Assembly (NCBI GenBank): GCA_964477295.1
Contig: CAYZEZ010000185.1
Location: 1 to 10,119, forward strand
Length of the DNA stretch: 10,119 nucleotides
DNA from: CAYZEZ01 sp964477295
Lineage (GTDB): Bacteria > Bacteroidota > Bacteroidia > Bacteroidales > SM23-62
Reading direction: 5' to 3'
Every line of letters starts with the position of its first letter. Within the stretch, counting starts at the first letter, position 1. Shown here piece after piece: positions 1 to 5,952 of the stretch. The notes below the pieces were generated by a model that had not been told where the DNA came from, did not search any database, and saw only the letters and a list, made by a program, of their open reading frames with translations. Position numbers and translations under genes: made by a program.

Positions 1-899
1 TTTTCAGTAATAGGGCCATATGCAGTTACCTTCCATTTGTCGTCTGAAATAATGAATTCGGTTGTCCCATCCTTATATTCAACATCGATTTGCAGGATGA
101 GTTTCGGAAATCCAAAATGTTCCATTTTAAAAGGAATGTCTTTTCGCATGGCAAAGTAACGTCCGTTGCCGAGAATAATCCCAATCGCATTTTTCCCGGT
201 ACCCACCAGAGGAGTTATATCAAAAGTATTGTAAAAGACCTTCTTGTTGTATTGTGTTGCATCGGGTGCCAATACCATGTCACCTGTTTTTTCGCCGTTC
301 AGGTAAAGCTCGTATAATCCCAATCCGCTGATGTATGCAGTGGCTCTCTTAATCTCTTTTAATATCTCAAATTCATGCCGGAAATAGCGGGCAGCCAACT
401 TGCGGTACTCTCCTTCAGTATCCTCTCCGGCAAAGGTTGTATCCAATCCTATCCAATTCGCCTTCCATTCATCTTTTTTTAGCAGCCCCATGGACCACTT
501 AGCGGGTTGCGACCAATCAGATTCTTCTCCTTTTTTGCTCCATACTTTAACTTTCCAGTAACATTGCTGGCCCGATTCCAGGGGAACACCTGCATATTTC
601 AGGTACAAAGATTGGTTGGATTTATTTTTTTTTGAATCCCAGAGAGTTCCCCTGTTATTGTCAAGGTCATCCTCCGTGGAGGCAACCAATACCCGGAATG
701 CTGATTGCTCCTCTCCCCTTTGGCCCGAAACGGATTGCCAGCTTAAAGATGGATGAAGAATTTCGATCCCCAGAGGATTTAACCTATTCTCGCAAAGAAG
801 GTTAACTGGCTGCACCGCTCCTCCGGTCCGGGATTTTTCACCGCAATTAATCACGAAGAGAGAAAGTGAAAGCAATAAAAGCAGTTGAAGTGGTTTCAT
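1..899 (-). CDS. GH78 alpha-L-rhamnosidase, lipoprotein, N-terminal part (runs off the left edge)
   Basis: Translating the minus strand from the ATG at 899-897 gives 299 open codons to the window edge. The protein begins with a lipoprotein signal (MKPLQLLLLLSLSLFVINC, lipid Cys19). Residues about 33-55 carry the CEN/NPLGI/HPSLSW pattern that opens Bacteroidota GH78 proteins, followed by a fibronectin-like region to about residue 140. Residues about 185-235 (YISGLGLYELYLNG, then APDATQYNKKVFYNTFDIT) match the rhamnosidase N-terminal beta-sandwich. Family enzymes release terminal alpha-L-rhamnose from glycans or glycosides. The catalytic (alpha/alpha)6 barrel would lie beyond position 1, so activity cannot be judged here. 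The start is supported by the intact signal peptide; no Shine-Dalgarno precedes it, only an A/T-rich tract, as is usual in Bacteroidota. The gene is divergent from the S9 peptidase gene. Family assignment is firm; substrate is unknown. Confidence 0.9.
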   Translation of the reverse strand, partial: MKPLQLLLLLSLSLFVINCGEKSRTGGAVQPVNLLCENRLNPLGIEILHPSLSWQSVSGQRGEEQSAFRVLVASTEDDLDNNRGTLWDSKKNKSNQSLYLKYAGVPLESGQQCYWKVKVWSKKGEESDWSQPAKWSMGLLKKDEWKANWIGLDTTFAGEDTEGEYRKLAARYFRHEFEILKEIKRATAYISGLGLYELYLNGEKTGDMVLAPDATQYNKKVFYNTFDITPLVGTGKNAIGIILGNGRYFAMRKDIPFKMEHFGFPKLILQIDVEYKDGTTEFIISDDKWKVTAYGPITE

Positions 900-947
900 A
901 AAAATAAATTATTGTTAGAGGATAAAGCATTCCAGTGTAAAATGAAA

Positions 948-964
948 CCGGATATATTCTCCGG
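948..964. promoter_or_regulatory. Short palindrome upstream of the rhamnosidase gene
   Basis: CCGGA and TCCGG arms flank a 7-base spacer about 49 bases upstream of the rhamnosidase start. The same CCGGATA string recurs directly at 961-967. It could be an operator half-site pair or a weak 5'-leader hairpin. The arms are only 5 bp, so chance is a real possibility. No convincing TAnnTTTG promoter for the minus-strand gene was found nearby. Confidence 0.2.
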
Positions 965-1033
965 ATACAGTATAGCAAATCATCACCGGATCCATGTTCG
1001 TCAGGTATCCGCGGTTTTCATTTATACATCCCG

Positions 1034-1079
1034 CAGCCCCACCCCACCAGTATAAGGGTGGGCTGTTCCGGATTTTTTT
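1034..1079 (+). terminator. Rho-independent terminator-like hairpin in the divergent intergenic region
   Basis: CAGCCCCACCC (1034-1044) pairs with GGGTGGGCTG (1056-1065), giving a 10 bp GC-rich stem with one bulged C and an 11-base loop. A seven-T run follows at 1073-1079, after a seven-base gap. The orientation would stop plus-strand transcription, yet no plus-strand gene lies upstream in the window. It could end a short leader or small RNA, or act as an attenuator before the S9 peptidase gene. The gap between stem and T run weakens the case for an efficient terminator. Confidence 0.4.
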
Positions 1080-1093
1080 CTCCTGCTGATTAA

Positions 1094-1129
1094 AACTTAA
1101 ATCAGGGTTAAGTTACACATTATTTGTGT
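1094..1129. promoter_or_regulatory. Two abutting perfect inverted repeats, possible operator pair
   Basis: AACTTAA (1094-1100) and TTAAGTT (1108-1114) are perfect 7-bp arms around a 7-base spacer. Directly abutting is a second palindrome, ACACA (1115-1119) and TGTGT (1125-1129), around a 5-base spacer. They lie about 190 bases upstream of the peptidase gene and about 200 bases from the divergent rhamnosidase gene, so they could bind a regulator of either. A further inverted pair, TCCTGCTG (1081-1088) and CAGCAGGA (1172-1179), encloses them. No protein is known to bind here; the call rests on symmetry only. Confidence 0.3.
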
Positions 1130-1246
1130 CTCTAAAGTTTCGTCCAATCCGTCTTTGAAAACTTTGATGACCAGCAGGATTAACGATAGCACGTCAAGCA
1201 CCGGGATACTATCACTTTCTTCCTCGCGAACAGGAACCTCTTCGCA

Positions 1247-1277
1247 TTTCACGATTCATGGTTTTTTCCTACATTTA
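1247..1277 (+). promoter_or_regulatory. Candidate Bacteroidota-type promoter for the S9 peptidase gene
   Basis: TTTC (1247-1250), a 19-base spacer, and TACATTTA (1270-1277) each differ by one base from the Bacteroidota -33 TTTG and -7 TAnnTTTG elements at an acceptable spacing. Transcription would begin near 1282, leaving a leader of about 35 bases before the ATG at 1316. This is a sequence match only. Confidence 0.3.
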
Positions 1278-1315
1278 TCCTTTCAACAATTTCCTACAAC
1301 TTAAAACCTTGAATA

Positions 1316-3505
1316 ATGTTACGACATTCCAGATTTACAGTACCAATGGTACTGGTATTCCTGTTTGTATTCCAGGCAGGCAATGCCCAGAAGAAAAAAC
1401 TCACTTACGAGCAGGCATTTAATTATGGCGAACCCCGGCTAACCTCATTCCCTTCCCGGCCCATGGGATGGTTAGATGATACTTATTACCTCGAGATGAA
1501 AAGAGAGCAAGGCGGAGGGTCTATTGTTAAAGTACATGCCGTAACCGGCGAGGAGGAAGTCTTTTTCAACTATGCAGACTTTAAAGACGACCTGCCCGAG
1601 GGCTTCAACCTGGCCAGGAGCTATGCCCATACTGACGATTATCAAAAATTCATATTTAGCCAGAAGGGTGATCTGTACAGCTTTGATGCAACAAGCAGGG
1701 AATTTAAGCGGCTAACTGAAAATGAAGGTGAAGAAAAGACACCAACACTCTCCCCTGATGGCAATAAGGTTGCATTCACCCGTGATTATGACCTCTACTT
1801 TATCGACCTGGAATCTGGAAAAGAAACCAGGCTTACAACTGACGGTAGTGACCTGGTGTACAATGGCTGGGCTTCCTGGGTTTATTATGAAGAGATCCTG
1901 GGCCGTGGATCACGCTACCGGGCTTTCTGGTGGGCACCCAACAGCGAAATGATAGCTTATCTTCGTTTTGATGATTCACCCGTCCCGATGTTCCCGATTT
2001 ACAGGTCGGAAGGACAACATGGCGAACTCGAAAAAACCAGGTACCCTGAGGCGGGTGATCCCAATCCACTGGTTAAACTGGGTGTCGTCCACCTTGATAA
2101 CGGCAAAACAACCTGGCTCGATGATACCGAAAAAGAGGATCACTATGTAGCATGGCCCTTCTGGTCCCCTGACTCTAAATTACTTGTTTATCAGCACCTT
2201 AACCGCGGACAGGATGATATGCGTTTCATGGCCGGTGATGTATCATCAGGCAAATCGAAGGAGATTTACCACGAACAGAACAAGACATGGGTAGACTTCT
2301 TTGAGGATATATATGTGTTTGAGGACGGCAGTGGTTTTCTGGTACGCAGCGACCGTTCAGGATGGAGAAACCTGTACCATTATGATTTTAACGGAAACCT
2401 TGTGAACCAGGTGACCAACTTCAATTGGAGAGTAAAGGGTATAGAAAGGGTGGTTGAGAAAACCAAAACAGTATTCTTTACCGGGACCGGGGGGGAATCA
2501 ACTGAAACCCATCTTTTCAGTATCAAACTCAATGGGAAGGGGCTGAAAAAGCTGACTACTGAACCGGGTTCACACAGTCCAATGGTATCCCCCGGCGGTA
2601 AATATTTCGGTGATTCATACAGCAATTTAACCACACCGACCAGGGTTGAGATATTTGATACCAACGGAAAAACGGTCCGGTTGGTTTCTGATACCAGAGC
2701 ACCCGAAATGGATGAGTATGACCTGGGAAAGGCCGAGCTGTTCAGGGTAAAGATTGATGACGGATATGAACTCCCGGTAACATGGATCCTCCCTCCCGAC
2801 TTTGATGAGAACAAGAAATACCCTGTCATCATTTCTATATATGGCGGACCAGACGCAGGGTTTATAGCCAATCGCTTCCCATGGAGCATGAGCCAGTTCT
2901 GGTATGCCCAACAGGGCATTATCATGGTATCGATGGATCATCGTGCCTCGGGACATTTTGGCAAAAAGGGCCTGGATGAAATGCACCGTAACCTGGGCAA
3001 GTGGGAAATGCATGATTATATTGAAGTGGTTAAGTGGCTCGAAGAAAAGCCATTTATCAATGGCGAAAAAATTGGGATCACCGGCGGAAGTTATGGCGGC
3101 TACACCACATGTATGGCTTTAACATTGGGCGCAGATTATTTTAATTATGGCATTGCCAACTACTCTGTAACCGACTGGCAATTATATGACAATGTGTATA
3201 CCGAGCGATTTATGGATACACCTGAGGAGAATCCCGAAGGATATGAATTTGGCTCAGCGATGACCCATGCCGATAATTACAAAGGCCACCTGCTGATCAC
3301 CCATGGCACTATGGATGACAATGTTCACATGCAGAACTCCATTCAGTTGATCAGCAAGCTCGAGGACCTGGGAAAAGATTTTGAAATGATGTTCTACCCG
3401 GGAGGCCGGCACGGATGGGGCGGGCCAAAAGGTGACCACCTTCAGCAATTACAGCTGAAATTCTGGTTCAGGAACCTGCTGGATAAAGAGTTTGTAGAGG
3501 AATAG
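1316..3505 (+). CDS. Secreted S9 family peptidase, dipeptidyl/tripeptidyl-peptidase IV type
   Basis: The 729-residue product has a Sec signal peptide with probable cleavage after Ala24 (AGNA, then Q), so it should act in the periplasm or on the cell surface. Residues about 90-450 form the DPP IV-type beta-propeller; the paired glutamates that hold the free N-terminus of substrates in this family are at E192-E193 (WVYYEE). The C-terminal alpha/beta hydrolase domain has the oxyanion tyrosine Y509 (YGGP) and the triad S592 (GGSYGG), D667 (GTMDDNVH) and H699 (GGRHGW). It should cleave di- or tripeptides, typically after proline, from peptide N-termini. Its length fits Bacteroidota DPP IV and prolyl tripeptidyl peptidase enzymes, and the sequence does not separate the two. 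The nucleophile elbow has Gly where classical DPP IV enzymes have Trp. The ATG is the only start that keeps the signal peptide. Confidence 0.92.
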   Translation: MLRHSRFTVPMVLVFLFVFQAGNAQKKKLTYEQAFNYGEPRLTSFPSRPMGWLDDTYYLEMKREQGGGSIVKVHAVTGEEEVFFNYADFKDDLPEGFNLARSYAHTDDYQKFIFSQKGDLYSFDATSREFKRLTENEGEEKTPTLSPDGNKVAFTRDYDLYFIDLESGKETRLTTDGSDLVYNGWASWVYYEEILGRGSRYRAFWWAPNSEMIAYLRFDDSPVPMFPIYRSEGQHGELEKTRYPEAGDPNPLVKLGVVHLDNGKTTWLDDTEKEDHYVAWPFWSPDSKLLVYQHLNRGQDDMRFMAGDVSSGKSKEIYHEQNKTWVDFFEDIYVFEDGSGFLVRSDRSGWRNLYHYDFNGNLVNQVTNFNWRVKGIERVVEKTKTVFFTGTGGESTETHLFSIKLNGKGLKKLTTEPGSHSPMVSPGGKYFGDSYSNLTTPTRVEIFDTNGKTVRLVSDTRAPEMDEYDLGKAELFRVKIDDGYELPVTWILPPDFDENKKYPVIISIYGGPDAGFIANRFPWSMSQFWYAQQGIIMVSMDHRASGHFGKKGLDEMHRNLGKWEMHDYIEVVKWLEEKPFINGEKIGITGGSYGGYTTCMALTLGADYFNYGIANYSVTDWQLYDNVYTERFMDTPEENPEGYEFGSAMTHADNYKGHLLITHGTMDDNVHMQNSIQLISKLEDLGKDFEMMFYPGGRHGWGGPKGDHLQQLQLKFWFRNLLDKEFVEE

Positions 3506-3524
3506 AAAAATTTGCAAGGCATTT

Positions 3525-3567
3525 GACCTCCCCCCGCTTCCACAAGGGGGGGGTATTCAGAAATACC
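3525..3567. repeat. G/C-rich double hairpin, probable dispersed palindromic repeat
   Basis: CCCCCC (3530-3535) pairs with the first six of eight G residues (3546-3553) around a 10-base loop. A second perfect stem, GGTATT (3552-3557) with AATACC (3562-3567) and loop CAGA, overlaps its end by two bases. Read on the minus strand the tract would encode the PPLWKRGE-like peptide often seen when dispersed repeats of this kind are mis-translated. Neither stem is followed by a T run, so it is not an ordinary terminator. The 110-base gap between the peptidase and nitrilase genes holds nothing else convincing; no good promoter was found. The repeat may insulate the operon or stabilise mRNA ends. Confidence 0.45.
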
Positions 3568-3615
3568 AACCGGGCACTCAGGCAGAGATTGGGTCTCCGA
3601 AAAAAACAGTATGCA

Positions 3616-4554
3616 ATGAAAAAAACAGTTTTTTCAATCGTTATCCTGATGATCATTTGCTCCTGCAATCCCGTACCAGAATCAATCCAGCCCCCGAAAG
3701 AAATAAAACGCCAGTTTAAGCTTGCCATGGTGCAAATGTTTGTAGAGGGAGGTGCACTGGATGTCAATATCAGTAATGCGACGAAACGCATAAAGAAAGC
3801 TGCGGAAAATGGCGCGGCCATAGCGCTTCTTCCCGAAGTTATGGATCTGGGCTGGACCCATTCTTCGGCGCTTGAAATGGCCTACCCTGTACCGGGCGGG
3901 AAAACCTTTAATGCCCTTGCCGAAGCCGCAGCGGAAAATGACATTTATGTATGCGCGGGGGTCGTAGAAAAAGATGGAGAAAAGATCTACAATACAGCAG
4001 TTCTGATTAATAACAGAGGCCAACTGCTGATCAAGCACAGGAAACTCAATGAACTGGATATTGCCCATAACCTCTATGCACAGGGCGACAGGCTGAATGT
4101 GGCCCATACCGAATATGGAACCATTGGTCTGCATATCTGTGCAGATGCTTTTGCAAAGGACATGACACTGACCAGGTCGCTGGGTTATATGGGTGCAGAT
4201 ATCGTTTTATCACCATCCAGCTGGGCCGTCCCGGCGGATCACGATAATAAAAAAGATCCTTATGGAGATGGTTGGAACGAGGTATATGAACCGGTGGCCA
4301 GGGAATTTGGGATGTGGATCATTGGGGTGTCCAATGTAGGCCCCGTCACCGATGGACCCTGGAAAGGCTGGAATTGTATCGGTTGTTCGCTGGTGGTCAA
4401 CCCGGAGGGAAAAGAATTTTACCAGGCACCTTACGGAGTTGATGCAGACACCATAGTCTATATCGATATCAAAACAAGGGAGCGTCCTGCCAGGGGTGCG
4501 AGCTGGAACAATTACTGGGAAAAACAAAACGCAGACTCATTAAACCAACCATAA
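3616..4554 (+). CDS. Nitrilase-superfamily carbon-nitrogen hydrolase, lipoprotein
   Basis: The 312-residue product starts at the ATG at 3616, which gives a clean lipoprotein signal (MKKTVFSIVILMIICSCN, lipid Cys17). A longer TTG-initiated frame from 3523 is rejected because it would translate the hairpin repeat and bury the signal. The nitrilase (CN hydrolase) domain spans residues about 35-290 and has all three catalytic residues: E74 (LPEVMD), K143 (HRKLNE) and C175 (HICADAF). Family members hydrolyse nitriles or, more often, linear amides with release of ammonia or an amine. The signal places it outside the cytoplasm, unlike most relatives. The gene leads a packed run with a sulfatase and a beta-mannosidase, which suggests an amide-bearing sugar or peptide substrate met during glycan breakdown. 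That role is inference; the family call is firm. Confidence 0.88.
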   Translation: MKKTVFSIVILMIICSCNPVPESIQPPKEIKRQFKLAMVQMFVEGGALDVNISNATKRIKKAAENGAAIALLPEVMDLGWTHSSALEMAYPVPGGKTFNALAEAAAENDIYVCAGVVEKDGEKIYNTAVLINNRGQLLIKHRKLNELDIAHNLYAQGDRLNVAHTEYGTIGLHICADAFAKDMTLTRSLGYMGADIVLSPSSWAVPADHDNKKDPYGDGWNEVYEPVAREFGMWIIGVSNVGPVTDGPWKGWNCIGCSLVVNPEGKEFYQAPYGVDADTIVYIDIKTRERPARGASWNNYWEKQNADSLNQP

Positions 4555-4556
4555 CT

Positions 4557-5939
4557 TTGTCACACAAAATATTCACAATCAGCATTTTAGTAGCACTATT
4601 ATTGGGATGTACCTCAAAACAGGCGGAACAAGCCCCGAACATTATCTTCCTTCTTACTGACGACCAACGATGGGATGCCCTGGGGTGTATGGGGAATAAG
4701 ATCCTCCGGACCCCCAACATTGACCGGATCGCCTCCGAAGGGGTCATCTTCGAAAACGCCTATGTTACTACATCCATATGTTGTGCAAGCCGGGCCTGCT
4801 TCCTGGCAGGGCAATATGCAAGCCGGACCGGCATACACAATTTTAACACTCCTTTTTCCCCGGAAGCACTGGCAAAAACCTATCCTGCCATATTAAGAAA
4901 CGCAGGCTATTATACAGGATTCATCGGGAAATTTGGTGTAGGGGTCCAGCCACCCGATACCCTGTTCGATTATTGGAGGGCCATGACAGCACAGCCCAGG
5001 TATGAGAACTTCGACGAGGAAGGCAACATGACCCATTATACCCGGATCGTAGCAAAAAACATCAGGGAATTTCTCGGCATGACCTCCAAAGAACAACCCT
5101 TCTGTCTGTCTGTCAGCTTCAAGGCACCGCACGTACAGGATGGAGATCCAAGGCAGTTTATTTATGATACAACCTATAAAGACCTGTATAAAAACGACAG
5201 CATCCCCCTCCCTCTAACAGCCGGAGATGAATACTTCGATATGTTTCCGGAAGGATTCAAAGAAAACAACGAGGCTCGCAATCGCTGGGAATTACGGTTT
5301 CCTGATCCTGAAAAATATGAGGAATCGGTACGGAGCTATTACCGGCTGATTACCGGAGTAGATGCAGTGGTTGGAGAAATGGTTGAGGAACTGGATAACA
5401 TGGGGCTATCTGGAAATACAATTATCATATACTCCGGCGATAATGGCTTTTACCTTGGAGAACACGGGATGGCCGGGAAATGGTACGGTCACGAAGAATC
5501 CATTCGCGTGCCCCTGATTATATATGATCCTCTGTCGGGTCCGGAAATGAAAGGGAAGAGAAAGAGAGAAATCGCACTTAACATCGACATTGCTCCAACT
5601 ATCTTAAGCTTGTGCGGAGCACATATCCCGCAGGAAATGCAGGGGAAGGACCTGACGGCATTATTTGACAATAAGCCTGATCCATGGCGGGAAGATTTCC
5701 TGTATGAGCACCTGTTTAATCCACCACCGGAGGTTGTTCATATTCCCAGATCAGAAGGAGTGGTCAGCACCAACTATAAATATTTGAAATACATTGATCT
5801 CGATCCGGTTTTTGAGGAACTTTACGACCTTCGCCGCGATCCTTATGAAACAAATAACCTGGTTAAGGATCCTTCCGCAGAAGGAATATTGGATAGCTTG
5901 AGGATCAGGTATATGGAATTAAAACAACAGTTTCAATAA
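4557..5939 (+). CDS. S1 family (formylglycine) sulfatase, lipoprotein, TTG start
   Basis: The 460-residue product begins with TTG at 4557, two bases after the nitrilase stop. No in-frame ATG keeps both the lipoprotein signal (lipobox LLGC, Cys18) and the calcium motif TDDQR (D35, D36), so TTG is the likely start. The signature CCASR (C75, A77, S78, R79) marks C75 for conversion to formylglycine by a sulfatase-maturating enzyme not present here. The metal and sulfate contacts recur at D295-N296 (SGDNGF) and K308 (GMAGKW). It should remove sulfate esters from carbohydrates outside the cytoplasm; the S1 subfamily cannot be assigned by eye. The short gap and weak start codon suggest translational coupling to the upstream gene. 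Alternative: an arylsulfatase of other specificity. Confidence 0.92.
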   Translation: MSHKIFTISILVALLLGCTSKQAEQAPNIIFLLTDDQRWDALGCMGNKILRTPNIDRIASEGVIFENAYVTTSICCASRACFLAGQYASRTGIHNFNTPFSPEALAKTYPAILRNAGYYTGFIGKFGVGVQPPDTLFDYWRAMTAQPRYENFDEEGNMTHYTRIVAKNIREFLGMTSKEQPFCLSVSFKAPHVQDGDPRQFIYDTTYKDLYKNDSIPLPLTAGDEYFDMFPEGFKENNEARNRWELRFPDPEKYEESVRSYYRLITGVDAVVGEMVEELDNMGLSGNTIIIYSGDNGFYLGEHGMAGKWYGHEESIRVPLIIYDPLSGPEMKGKRKREIALNIDIAPTILSLCGAHIPQEMQGKDLTALFDNKPDPWREDFLYEHLFNPPPEVVHIPRSEGVVSTNYKYLKYIDLDPVFEELYDLRRDPYETNNLVKDPSAEGILDSLRIRYMELKQQFQ

Positions 5940-5952
5940 AGCCAGGGCCCCG

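Noticed and set aside
2380..2925. 181-codon minus-strand frame
   Set aside because: It is antisense to the S9 peptidase catalytic region and shows no domain signature.
3575..3608. Terminator from the GAGA/TCTC stem before the nitrilase gene
   Set aside because: The stem is only 4 bp and is followed by A residues rather than T on the plus strand.
3523..3615. N-terminal extension of the nitrilase gene from a TTG at 3523
   Set aside because: It would translate the hairpin repeat and place the lipoprotein signal 31 residues inside the protein. The ATG at 3616 gives a normal signal.
3468..3821. 117-codon minus-strand frame
   Set aside because: It is antisense to the nitrilase gene and the hairpin repeat; the PPLWKRGE stretch is a typical repeat-derived artefact.
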